A stretch of DNA of 64,000 bases, from assembly GCA_963775335.1 (NCBI GenBank), contig CAVZIJ010000002.1, forward strand, positions 620,001 through 684,000. Reading direction: 5' to 3'. The DNA is from CAVQCX01 sp963775335 (GTDB lineage: Bacteria; Pseudomonadota; Gammaproteobacteria; Chromatiales; Chromatiaceae). Below the pieces are notes generated by a model. The model was not told the origin of the DNA, ran no database searches, and saw nothing but the letters and a program-made list of their open reading frames with translations. The translations under genes were made by a program, and so were the position numbers. This document shows positions 17,715-26,115 of this stretch, piece after piece (position 1 is the first letter of the stretch; every line of letters starts with the position of its first letter).

Positions 17715-20042
17715 CTAGCCGACCGCGAGGGCTGCGGCCCGCCCGCGGCGGCGCCCCCAGCTGCGCAGGGTCCAGAGTACCGCGGCGAGCACCGATAGTA
17801 TGCCCAGCAGCCAGGCCGTGGAGGCCGCCGGATGAGCGGCGAAGGTCCCGGCCTGATAAGCGAGCGTCCCGGCGGACCAGGCAAGGCCGGTGGTCCAGGC
17901 GACAACGAACAGACTCCAACGACCGCCGACCTCGCGATAGATAGCGGCCGTGGCCGCGGTACAGGGGGAGTACAGCAGGATGAAAAGCAGATAAGCGAAG
18001 GCGCCGATACGCCCGTCGAAGCGGGCGACCATCGCCGAGAAAGTACCGACCGCTACCGCCTGCTGCTTGGCCGCTTGCGCGGCGTTGGAGACGTCCCCGA
18101 TATTCATCCCCAGAGGATCGGAGGCGGAGCCCAGAGCGGCCGCAACGTTGGTCGGGATGCTCGCCACGGCAGCACCCAGGGCACTCCAGAGATTGAAAGG
18201 AGCAGCGGCCGCCTGCCGGCCTGCGGGGTCCGCTCCCAGCTCGGTGTAAAGGGTGTTGAGGGTCCCCACCACGGCCTCCTTGGCGAGGATGCCGGTGAAC
18301 ACGCCCACCGTGGCCGGCCAGTTGTCGTCCCGCACCCCCATGGGCTGGAACACCGGGGTCAGGCCGCGGCCGATCTGGGAGAGCACCGAGCGGTCGGTGT
18401 TCTCGTTGCCGAAGCTGCCGTTGATGCCGGTGGAGTTGAGCACCGCCAGCACCATCACCATGGGCACGATGATGCCCCCCGCCTTGACAACGAAGGAGCT
18501 GGTGCGCTCCAGGGTACGTATGCCCACGCCTTTGGCGGTGGGCAGGTGGTAGGTAGGCATCTCCATGACAAAGGGCGCCGACTCACCGCGCAGCAGGGTG
18601 CTCTTCATGACCAGCCCGGTGAGCACCGCCACCGCGATGCCGATGAGATAGAGCAGGAACACCAGATTCTGCCCACCTACCGGGAAGAAGGCCGCAGCGA
18701 ACAGCGCATAGACCGGCAGGCGCGCGCCGCAGGACATGAACGGGGCCATGAGCACGGTGAGCAGCCGGTCGCGGGAGGTCTCCAGGGTGCGGGTGGCCAT
18801 GATCGCCGGCACATTGCAACCGAAGCCGACGATCAGCGGCACGAAGGACTTGCCCGGCAAACCCACCCCGCGCATCAGCCGGTCCATCACGAAGGCCGCC
18901 CGGGCCATGTAGCCCGAGTCCTCCAGCACCGACAGGAACAGGAACAGAAAACCGACGATGGGGATGAACGAGGCGACCGTGCGCACCCCGCCGCCCAGGC
19001 CGTCGGCAAGCACCACCTCCAACCAGCCGGGGCTGCCCAGGTGACTCAGCAGGGCCTTGGCCCCATCCACGAACAACGCCGCCGCGGCCTGATCGAAGAA
19101 GTCCACGAAGGCCCCGCCGATCTTGATGGTGAACATGAACATCAGGTACATGACCACCAGGAAGATCGGGATGCCCAGGGCGCGGTTGAGCACCACCCGG
19201 TCGATCAGCCCGGTCAGGTTGCGTGCCACCTCGCCCTGGGCGTGCTGGCAGTGCCTGACCACCCCGTGCACGAAATCGTAGCGCGCATCGGCCAGCAGGA
19301 TATCCACCTCGTCGCCGGTCTGCGCCTCCACCTCCCGCGACCAGGCCTGGGCCTTGTCGCAGGCCTCGGCGGTGCCCAGCTGCAGCGCCAGGGACTCCCC
19401 TTCCAGCAGCTTCAGGGCCAGCCAGTGGGGGTCCACCCCCTGGGTCTCGGCCCGCTCCCGCAGCAGCGGCAGCAGCTCGGCGATCCCCCGGTCCAGCACG
19501 GACCCGTAGGCGATAGCCGTGGCGGGACGCTGGGGCTCGGCGATGGCCCGGGCGGCCGCCTCGCGAAGCTCCGCCACACCGCTCTCGCGGGAGGCCACCA
19601 GCGGAACCACGGGACAGCCGAGCTGGGCGGACAACCCCGCCAAGTCGATCTGCAATCCCAGCCGCCGGGCCTTGTCCATCATGTTGACGGCCACCAGCAT
19701 CGGCACCCGCATCTCCAGCAGCTGGCTGGTGAGGTACAGGTTGCGCTCCAGGTTCGCCCCGTCGACGATATTGACCACCAGGCCGGGCTCACCCGAGAGG
19801 ATGTAATCGCGCGCGATCTGCTCGTCCACCGAGGAGGCCCCGTGGGGCAGGTCCAGGGAATAGATACCGGGCAGATCGACCACCTCCACGATGCCGCCCC
19901 CGTGGCGGTACTCGCCGGTCTTCTTGTCGACCGTCACCCCCGGCCAGTTGCCGACGTGCTGGCGGGCCCCGGTCAGGGCGTTGAACAGGGTCGTCTTGCC
20001 ACAGTTGGGGTTGCCGCAGAGGGCGATGGTCGCCTGGCTCAT
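17715..20042 (-). CDS. feoB: Ferrous iron transport protein B
   Basis: A 775-residue inner-membrane Fe2+ transporter with an N-terminal G domain: G1 GNPNCGKTT (10-18), G3 DLPG (56-59), G4 NMMD (120-123). The membrane part has Gate/core segments including FGCNVPAIMATRTLE and FMSCGARLPVY, with the conserved Cys residues. A C-terminal region with several further helices ends in an AAALAVG tail. Length fits the family. The start overlaps the feoA stop by 4 bp. It imports Fe2+ from the periplasm under low-oxygen conditions, and the Fur box at 20307 indicates iron repression. Confidence 0.97.
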   Translation of the reverse strand: MSQATIALCGNPNCGKTTLFNALTGARQHVGNWPGVTVDKKTGEYRHGGGIVEVVDLPGIYSLDLPHGASSVDEQIARDYILSGEPGLVVNIVDGANLERNLYLTSQLLEMRVPMLVAVNMMDKARRLGLQIDLAGLSAQLGCPVVPLVASRESGVAELREAAARAIAEPQRPATAIAYGSVLDRGIAELLPLLRERAETQGVDPHWLALKLLEGESLALQLGTAEACDKAQAWSREVEAQTGDEVDILLADARYDFVHGVVRHCQHAQGEVARNLTGLIDRVVLNRALGIPIFLVVMYLMFMFTIKIGGAFVDFFDQAAAALFVDGAKALLSHLGSPGWLEVVLADGLGGGVRTVASFIPIVGFLFLFLSVLEDSGYMARAAFVMDRLMRGVGLPGKSFVPLIVGFGCNVPAIMATRTLETSRDRLLTVLMAPFMSCGARLPVYALFAAAFFPVGGQNLVFLLYLIGIAVAVLTGLVMKSTLLRGESAPFVMEMPTYHLPTAKGVGIRTLERTSSFVVKAGGIIVPMVMVLAVLNSTGINGSFGNENTDRSVLSQIGRGLTPVFQPMGVRDDNWPATVGVFTGILAKEAVVGTLNTLYTELGADPAGRQAAAAPFNLWSALGAAVASIPTNVAAALGSASDPLGMNIGDVSNAAQAAKQQAVAVGTFSAMVARFDGRIGAFAYLLFILLYSPCTAATAAIYREVGGRWSLFVVAWTTGLAWSAGTLAYQAGTFAAHPAASTAWLLGILSVLAAVLWTLRSWGRRRGRAAALAVG

Positions 20043-20284
20043 TCGAGGCCCTCGACCCGCACGATGGCCGCCTCTTCCCGGCGCAGGCTCAGGGAGAAGC
20101 CGCGCACCCGGATCTCTACCGGATCTCCCAAGGGCGCCACCCTCACCACCTGCAGCTCGGTACCGGCGGTCAGCCCCAGGGCAAGCAGCTTCTTTCTGAA
20201 CGCCTTATCGCCCGGGGCGAAGCCGAGTATGCGACCGCGGTCTCCGGTGCGCATCTCTCCGAGATGGGTGGGCATGACGGGCAA
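20039..20284 (-). CDS. feoA: Ferrous iron transport protein A
   Basis: An 81-residue SH3-like protein with the FeoA order GEMRTGDRGRILGF, FRKKLLALGLTAGTELQVV, APLGDPVEIRVRGFSLSLR and EEAAIVRVE. It is thought to act on FeoB activity. An internal ATG at 20275 is an alternative start. First gene of the feo operon. Confidence 0.92.
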   Translation of the reverse strand: MPVMPTHLGEMRTGDRGRILGFAPGDKAFRKKLLALGLTAGTELQVVRVAPLGDPVEIRVRGFSLSLRREEAAIVRVEGLE

Positions 20285-20306
20285 ATCCAGAGGGGAAGGA
20301 AGAAAT

Positions 20307-20325
20307 GCGAATTATTATCATCTAC
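20307..20325 (-). promoter_or_regulatory. Fur box upstream of feoABC
   Basis: On the minus strand GTAGATGATAATAATTCGC agrees with the 19-bp Fur consensus at 13 positions, including the central GATAAT core. It lies 22 bp before the feoA start. Confidence 0.7.
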
Positions 20326-20421
20326 GCCGAAAAGTCAAGCAGCCCCCGACCGCTATGGGTGCACCGCACCCGCACCCCCCTACCACCCGCAAGCGGTGGG
20401 CGCTCACCGCGGGAAGCGGCA

Positions 20422-20889
20422 TCAATGACCGCCCCCGAGTGACTTCTCCGTTTCCTTCCAGGACGCCTTCAGCGCCTCGTAAGAGGCCGAGAATCCCTGC
20501 TTCACCTGTTGCCAGTCCTCCACCGAGCTGTGCTTCAGACCGCCATACCATTCAGCCACCTGCTCGCGCTGCTTCCCGAGGTGGTCCAGTGCCTTGGCGG
20601 CTCTGTCGCGTGCGGCTTGGTCCATGGCGCCCCAGTCGTGCCGGACTTTCGCCCGCAGACGATCCATGCGGGTATCCAGCTCGTCCAGCGCGGCCTTGCT
20701 CTCTGCCACGGCCTGGTCCCGCTGCGCCGCGGAATAGTCCTTGATCGCCTCGGCGGCATCCTTGACCTCCTTTTTCACGTGCTCCATGCTCGCCTGCCCC
20801 GCCGGCTCCCCTGCGACGGCAAGCGGGGCTGCAGCAGGCAGCATGGCCGACGCGAGAACAACAGCGATTCGGATGGTCTTTGCGCTCAT
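20422..20889 (-). CDS. Exported coiled-coil protein of unknown function
   Basis: A 155-residue periplasmic protein with a signal peptide (about 1-28, ending LAVAGEPAG) and a long charged helical region of alternating Ala, Glu, Lys and Asp (about 45-120), predicted as coiled coil, ending KETEKSLGGGH. ATG 20889 was chosen because AAGGAG lies 7 nt before it. Similar small apolipoprotein-like or periplasmic spacer proteins exist, but no function can be assigned. Its stop lies 97 bp from the feo Fur box. Confidence 0.7.
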   Translation of the reverse strand: MSAKTIRIAVVLASAMLPAAAPLAVAGEPAGQASMEHVKKEVKDAAEAIKDYSAAQRDQAVAESKAALDELDTRMDRLRAKVRHDWGAMDQAARDRAAKALDHLGKQREQVAEWYGGLKHSSVEDWQQVKQGFSASYEALKASWKETEKSLGGGH

Positions 20890-21167
20890 CGATAGGCTCC
20901 TTGTCGGGGTGGGATCGGAACGGATACGCCGGCGCCCGGGCTGCCCTTTACCGGCCGTGGTCGGATGCACGTCTGAAGCCCGAGGGCTCCAGGAGTCCGT
21001 CCGGCTATCCAAAGTCTACACCAAGGGTGCCCACGAGACCGTCGACACGCCGGCGGCCGAGCCCCTGCGCCTTGCCACCTCTGCTACGCTTGCCCACAGC
21101 AGCGATGCAGGCCTGCGGAGCGGCACTCCCGAGACCTGCGCGGCGCGTCTTGTGGGTGAGGCCTGTC

Positions 21168-21893
21168 ATGCACTACGAGCTGTTTTACTGGCCCGACATT
21201 CAGGGGCGGGGCGAATTCGTCCGCCTCGCGCTTGAAGAGGCGGGCGCCAACTACGTGGACGTGGCACGCCGGCGCGGGCACGGCCTGGGCATGGCGGAGA
21301 TGACCCGGCTGATGGAAGGGCCTGGGCTCGACCGGCCGCCGTTCGCACCGCCCTTCCTGCGTGCGGGGCGGTTGACGATCGCCCAGACCGCGAACATCCT
21401 GCATTACCTGGGAGCGCGGCTGGGGCTGGCACCCAAGGCAGAGCCCGGCCGGCTCTGGGCGCACCAGTTGCAGCTCACGGTCGAGGATCTAGTCGTGGAC
21501 ATCCACGATACCCATCACCCGATCGCGGCCAGCCTGTACTACGAGGACCAGAGGCCGGAGGCGTTACGGCGAGCGAGGTTCTTCACCGAAGAGCGTGCCC
21601 CGGAGCTGCTCGGCTACTTCGAGCGCGTGCTCGAGCTCAACGGCGGCGGTCGGGGCCACACGGTGGGCCGCAGCCTGTCCTACGTGGACCTGTCCCTGTT
21701 CCAGATCATCGCTGGACTGCGCTACGGTTTCCCTGCAATGATGGAGCGCCTGGCGCCGCGGATACCCAGATTGGTAGAGCTGCACGGACGGGTCGCACAG
21801 CGCCCGAGGATCGCCGCATACCTGGCGTCGGCGCGACGCCTCCCATTCAACCAGAACGGCATCTTTCGCCATTACCCGGAGCTGGACGAATGA
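21168..21893 (+). CDS. Glutathione S-transferase family protein
   Basis: A 241-residue cytosolic protein with thioredoxin-like N-domain beginning MHYELFYWPDIQGRGEFVRL, where the early Tyr/Trp and GRGEFVRLALEEAGA match the glutathione-binding GST N-terminus, then QTANILHYLGARLGL. The all-helical C-domain follows with VGRSLSYVDLSLFQIIAGL. It would conjugate or bind glutathione, and the substrate is not inferable. It precedes an NnrU-like gene by 56 bp on the same strand. Confidence 0.87.
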   Translation: MHYELFYWPDIQGRGEFVRLALEEAGANYVDVARRRGHGLGMAEMTRLMEGPGLDRPPFAPPFLRAGRLTIAQTANILHYLGARLGLAPKAEPGRLWAHQLQLTVEDLVVDIHDTHHPIAASLYYEDQRPEALRRARFFTEERAPELLGYFERVLELNGGGRGHTVGRSLSYVDLSLFQIIAGLRYGFPAMMERLAPRIPRLVELHGRVAQRPRIAAYLASARRLPFNQNGIFRHYPELDE

Positions 21894-21949
21894 GCGCACA
21901 GGCCCGTCTTCGCCAGGGTTCGGGCGGCCATGTTCGAGGGGGCTGAGAG

Positions 21950-22522
21950 ATGGGAATTCTGATCGTCGGACTTGTCGTCTTCTTCGGGGCGCACTCAGTG
22001 GCCATGGTGGCCGGCGAATGGCGGCAGCGCATGATCGATCGCATCGGCGAGTGGCCCTGGAAGGGCCTGTACTCCCTGGTCGCTGCGCTTGGTCTGGTGC
22101 TCATCGTCTGGGGCTACGGCATCGCCCGCCAGCAGCCGCTGGTCCTCTACACCCCGCCGGACTGGCTGCGCCACCTGACGCTCATCCTTCTGATCCCGCT
22201 GTTCCCCCTGCTGCTCGCGACCTATCTGCCCGGGCGCATCCAGGCGGCGACCAAACACCCCATGCTGGCCGCCACCAAGCTCTGGGCGTTCGCCCACCTG
22301 CTCGCCAACGGCACGCTCGCCGATGTCCTGCTGTTCGGCAGCTTCCTGGCCTGGGGCGTGGCCGATCGCATCTCCCTGAAGCGCCGGGCGGAGCCCTGGG
22401 TGCCGCAGCTGCCGCGTAGCGGCGTCAACGACGCCGTCGCGGTGATCCTCGGTCTGGGTCTATACGCCGCTGTCGTGCTGCGTCTGCACGCCTGGCTGAT
22501 CGGCGTATCGCCGATCGGTTGA
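21950..22522 (+). CDS. NnrU family membrane protein
   Basis: A 190-residue protein with about five hydrophobic helices. Conserved NnrU features are FFGAHSVAMVAGEWR, GEWPWKGLYSLVAALGLVLIVWGYG, HPMLAATKLWAFAHLLANG and FLAWGVADRISLKRR. NnrU is associated with nitrite and NO metabolism in denitrifiers and otherwise with haem or squalene-like membrane proteins. No denitrification gene is nearby, so its function here is open. Confidence 0.88.
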   Translation: MGILIVGLVVFFGAHSVAMVAGEWRQRMIDRIGEWPWKGLYSLVAALGLVLIVWGYGIARQQPLVLYTPPDWLRHLTLILLIPLFPLLLATYLPGRIQAATKHPMLAATKLWAFAHLLANGTLADVLLFGSFLAWGVADRISLKRRAEPWVPQLPRSGVNDAVAVILGLGLYAAVVLRLHAWLIGVSPIG

Positions 22523-22790
22523 GCCAACGCTCCCCGAGGGGGTCCCGGGCAAACGCCGGGGCAGCGGGCTCGCCTCGGTGGCTGAGCCCGAGATAAGCCC
22601 GGGCCTGCATCTCCTGCAGTCGGCTGGCGGTGCGCCTGAATTCGAAGGCGAGACGCTCGCCTGCGTAGCGATCTTCGGGGGCGGCCGCCGCGCTGAGCCG
22701 GTCGAGTGCCTCGACGACGGCCTCCTGGCAGGGATCCGGCGCTAGCCCGGAGCGGGAGACGGTTTGTCGATAGCGCTCGGTGAACAGCAT
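22425..22790 (-). CDS. Hypothetical protein antisense-overlapping the NnrU gene end
   Basis: A 121-residue ORF whose first 70 residues look coding (TERYRQTVSRSGLAPDPCQE, VVEALDRLSAAAAPEDR, AFEFRRTASRLQEMQARA), with Arg-rich sequence after that where it runs 98 bp into the opposite strand of NnrU. The opening faintly resembles the start of AFG1/ZapE ATPases (LERY...DPAQE), so a decayed fragment is possible. Weakly supported. Confidence 0.35.
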   Translation of the reverse strand: MLFTERYRQTVSRSGLAPDPCQEAVVEALDRLSAAAAPEDRYAGERLAFEFRRTASRLQEMQARAYLGLSHRGEPAAPAFARDPLGERWLNRSAIRRSARRADAARQRRIDPDRGSPRRRR

Positions 22791-23046
22791 CCGGCAAGGA
22801 AACCGAGGACCAACCGGCCCCCTAAGGGCCCCCGCCGACCCGGATCAGGCTGGGACCTGTAGCGGACACTCTTGGGCTACATAGAAGCTATCTCAGCATT
22901 CCCGACGAGCGCTCTCGCCCGGCGAGAGCCGCGCGGGCTGGCCCGCACAGCTCACCAAGCTCCTGCTGCGGCGCCCGGTCCGTCGCACGCCCGGCATCCA
23001 CGAGCACCTCGGACGCCTCGCGACGAGTCCTGGCAAGAAAGGCGGG

Positions 23047-23610
23047 CTAGAACTTCACCCCCAGCTTCAGGGTCGTCAGCCAATTGTCGGCGCCAATGCT
23101 GGAAGCGCCGATGCGGCCGTTTTCGGTCCACTGATAGCGCGTGCCTACACCCAGGAACAGCGGGCCCTGACGATAATCCAGATCGGCGCCGATCTGGACC
23201 GCCCAGAGATCCGGACCCTTCCCGGCGTCGGTCTGCGTTCGCACGTAGCCCAAACCGGGCCCCAGGCCAAGTGCCAGACCCGGCGCCACATTCATGAAGT
23301 AGCGGGGGTTCATCTCCGTGGTGGTAAGCCGAACCCCGTCGTTCTCGAATCGGTTTATGTTGAGCTGGGGCCGGATACTGCCGCTGGGCGGCTGGAGCCC
23401 CGTGCAGCCCGGCGAGGGCTGCAACCCGGAGATCGCGTCCTCCCCGACGCCGGGCTCGAGACACCCCGCTGGGTCGCCCAGCATCAGCTGCGGGGTCCAG
23501 CCCGGTCGAACAGCCGGTGCCAGTACGCCTCCGGAACCGGCACCCCAAGCGACACCGCCCTGAGCCAGTCCCAACCCAGCCAGCGCGAAAACCACAGCGA
23601 TCTTTTTCAT
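23047..23610 (-). CDS. Putative outer-membrane barrel protein
   Basis: A 187-residue exported protein with a signal peptide (MKKIAVVFALAGLGLAQGG), a disordered Pro/Gly-rich N-terminal region with a Cys pair (GCLEPG, SPGCTG), then barrel-like strands: NPRYFMNVAPGLALGLGPGL, LWAVQIGADLDYRQG, FLGVGTRYQWTENG, and a terminal LKLGVKF ending in Phe. ATG 23610 was chosen because the signal peptide starts there. The next upstream ORF start adds unrelated residues. No family assigned. Confidence 0.7.
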   Translation of the reverse strand: MKKIAVVFALAGLGLAQGGVAWGAGSGGVLAPAVRPGWTPQLMLGDPAGCLEPGVGEDAISGLQPSPGCTGLQPPSGSIRPQLNINRFENDGVRLTTTEMNPRYFMNVAPGLALGLGPGLGYVRTQTDAGKGPDLWAVQIGADLDYRQGPLFLGVGTRYQWTENGRIGASSIGADNWLTTLKLGVKF

Positions 23611-23735
23611 AGGGGGCCTCTGAAGCCAGAGACGGCGGGCTGCCGCCCGCAAGCACGCGCCCTGGGTCACTTCTGACACAGAGAGCTGATAAGTATTTGT
23701 TAGCACGAAAACAATAAGGTCGCAATGAATCCGCT

Positions 23736-23747
23736 TGACAATTGTCA
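23736..23747. promoter_or_regulatory. Perfect 12-bp palindrome TGACAATTGTCA
   Basis: An exact inverted repeat in an AT-richer gap between the uup end (23804) and the start of the exported protein at 23610, which it could regulate at about 126 bp upstream. No regulator is identifiable. Confidence 0.4.
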
Positions 23748-23803
23748 GCTAATCCGGCAATCCCCCGCTCGGATCTTCCGCCGCGACGCGTCTGCGGGGC
23801 TCG

Positions 23804-25687
23804 CTAGCGCCCTTCCAGCTCGGCCCACCGCTCGTAGGCAACCGCCAGCGCGTCCTCAAGGGACTTGTAGCTCGCCTTCGCGGCGGAGACCTCCTGGGCC
23901 GTGGATCGATAGAGCTCCGGCTCGGACATCCGGGCCTGGAGATCCGAAAGCTGGGTCTCGAGCTGCTCGATGCGCTCGGGCAGCGCGTCGAGCTCACGCT
24001 GGTCCTTGTAGCTGAGCTTGCGCGAGGCAGTGCGCGGTCTCACCGCTCGCTCTTCCTCGCGCTGGGAACCAGGGCGAGGCGCCTCCGTCACCGGGGTGCG
24101 CTGGCGCAACCAGTCCGAGTATCCTCCGACGTAGTCGCGCACCGTCCCAATGCCCTCAAAAGCAAGCACGCCGTTGACCGCGTTGTCGAGAAAGGCCCGG
24201 TCATGACTCACCACCAGCACGCTGCCCGGGAAATCCACCACCAGGGCCTCCAGCAGCTCCAAGGTCTCCACGTCCAGATCGTTGGTCGGCTCATCAAGCA
24301 CGAGCATGTTGGCCGGTCGGGCAAACAGACGGGCGAGCAGCAGCCGATTGCGCTCGCCGCCGGAGAGGGCCCGCACGGGCTGGCGAGCCCGATCGGCGGT
24401 GAACAGGAAATCCTGCAGGTAGCTGATGACGTGCCGCGGCTTGCCGCGGGTCTCGATCTTCTCCCTGCCTTCGGCGACGTTGTCTTGGACCGAGCGGTCC
24501 GGATCGAGCTGGGCCCGCATCTGGTCGAAATAAGCGATCTCCAGCCGGGTGCCCAGGCGCACCTGTCCGCTATCCGGGGGCAGCTCGCCCAGCAACAATC
24601 TTAGCAGCGTCGTCTTGCCGCACCCGTTGGGCCCGACGATGCCGATCTTGTCACCGCGCAGGATGGTCACCGACAGGTCCTCGACGATGGGGCGCCCACT
24701 CCACGCGTAGCTGAGGTGCTCGGCCTCGATCGCGAGACGGCCGGACAGCTCCCCCACCTGGATCTGCATTCGGGCCTGCCCGATCTGCTCTCGGCGCCGC
24801 CCCCTTTCCTGACGCATCGCCTCCAAGGCGCGCACCCGCCCCTCGTTGCGCGTGCGACGGGCTTTGATGCCCTGGCGGATCCACGTCTCTTCCTGGGCGA
24901 GTCGCTTGTCGAACAACGCATCGGCCCGATCCTCGGCTTCGAGGGCCTCTTCCCGGCGCCGGAGATACTGGTCGTAGTCGCCGGGCCAGGACCGCAGGCG
25001 TCCGCGATCCAGCTCCACGATGCGGGTGGCCAGCCGCCGCAAGAAGGCCCGGTCGTGCGTCACAAACATCAGCGCGCCGGGGAAATCGAGCAGGAAGGCC
25101 TCCAGCCAAGCGATCGAGTCGATGTCCAGGTGGTTGGTGGGCTCGTCGAGGAGGAGCAGGTCCGGGCCGGTTACCAGGGCGCGGGCGAGCATCACCCGCC
25201 GCTTGAGACCCCCAGACAGCGAGGAGAATTCGGCGTCCGCATCGAGCCCCAGCCGGGATATCACGGTCTCGACCCGCTGCTCGGCGCTCCAACCGTCGGC
25301 CGCATCCAGCTCGTGGTGAATGCCCGCGAGCGCCGCCAACGCCGCCTCGCCGGGGTCACGCACGAGCCGCTGGCTTGCCGCGTGGTAGCGCTCCATCAGC
25401 GCCGCCAGAGGCCCCAGCCCTGCGGCAACGAGCTGAAATACGCTGCCGCTTTGCCCTTGGGGGACCTCTTGAGTCAGCCGACTGACGCGTAGCCCTTGGG
25501 CCGTCACCCGCTCCCCTTCGTCGGGCCTGAGCTCGCCGGCGATGACTTGCAACAGCGTGGACTTTCCAGCTCCGTTGCGACCGACGAGACAGATCCGCTC
25601 CCCCGGCTCGATCACGAGATCCGCGCCCGCGAACAGCTCGGGCCCGCCGAGAGCGAGATGAAGATTGCGCAGGGTGATCAAAGACAT
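23804..25687 (-). CDS. uup: ABC-F type ATPase, Uup-like
   Basis: A 627-residue duplicated ABC protein without membrane segments. The first cassette has GRNGAGKST (36-44), signature LSGGLKRR, and LLLDEPTNHLD. A linker of charged helix (DADALFDKRLAQEETWIRQG) precedes the second cassette, with GPNGCGKTT, LSGGERNRL and LVLDEPTNDLD. The C-terminal coiled coil (about 560-627, LPERIEQLETQLSDLQ) is typical of Uup, which acts on ribosome- or DNA-structure-related transactions. ATG 25687 fits the start of the first cassette. Confidence 0.9.
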   Translation of the reverse strand: MSLITLRNLHLALGGPELFAGADLVIEPGERICLVGRNGAGKSTLLQVIAGELRPDEGERVTAQGLRVSRLTQEVPQGQSGSVFQLVAAGLGPLAALMERYHAASQRLVRDPGEAALAALAGIHHELDAADGWSAEQRVETVISRLGLDADAEFSSLSGGLKRRVMLARALVTGPDLLLLDEPTNHLDIDSIAWLEAFLLDFPGALMFVTHDRAFLRRLATRIVELDRGRLRSWPGDYDQYLRRREEALEAEDRADALFDKRLAQEETWIRQGIKARRTRNEGRVRALEAMRQERGRRREQIGQARMQIQVGELSGRLAIEAEHLSYAWSGRPIVEDLSVTILRGDKIGIVGPNGCGKTTLLRLLLGELPPDSGQVRLGTRLEIAYFDQMRAQLDPDRSVQDNVAEGREKIETRGKPRHVISYLQDFLFTADRARQPVRALSGGERNRLLLARLFARPANMLVLDEPTNDLDVETLELLEALVVDFPGSVLVVSHDRAFLDNAVNGVLAFEGIGTVRDYVGGYSDWLRQRTPVTEAPRPGSQREEERAVRPRTASRKLSYKDQRELDALPERIEQLETQLSDLQARMSEPELYRSTAQEVSAAKASYKSLEDALAVAYERWAELEGR

Positions 25688-26115
25688 GAGCGATCTCTCA
25701 AGTGGGCGGCGACCAGACCCGTCTTCGGCATCGTGGTGAGGACTCGGTGTGCAGGAAAAACTCCAGCGCCTCCATGACGGTGCCGTCGAGACGGACATGC
25801 GGGCGAGACAAGACCCTGATCGGCCACGCGCTCGCCGCCGGGGAGGTCGACGATGTCCTGGTACGGCGGCCTCAGGCGACCGATCTCCAACGCACTCTCG
25901 ACCTGGCCGGCGGCTCCGCGGCTCTCGGACAGACCCTGGGAATGGAATCGGGCGAGGAAGCCATATAAGGTAGCGAGCCAGCGCTGCGAGCTCGCCTATC
26001 CTTCATGGAATATGTGATTATTCGCATTTTACGGCATATCTATAGACACATAAAAGCCAGGACGGTGCGACCGCAGTCCAGAACGACCATCTGCCCCGGA
26101 CCGGAGGACCCCTGA
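25688..26115. other. Intergenic region, no confident gene
   Basis: About 430 bp. Several short frames exist, and the best is on the minus strand around 25780-25960, with a plausible stretch PPYQDIVDLPGGERVADQGL continued out of frame by HVRLDGTVMEALEFFLHTE. This could be a decayed or frame-broken small gene. The last 110 bp before trpB are AT-rich (26000-26060) and probably hold its promoter. Confidence 0.4.

Noticed and set aside
17832..20744. A 970-residue open frame on the plus strand
   Set aside because: Shadow of feoB and feoA, which are clear by motifs.
25749..25973. Short plus-strand ORF after uup
   Set aside because: Arg-rich shadow composition. The minus-strand alternative is also broken, so neither was called.
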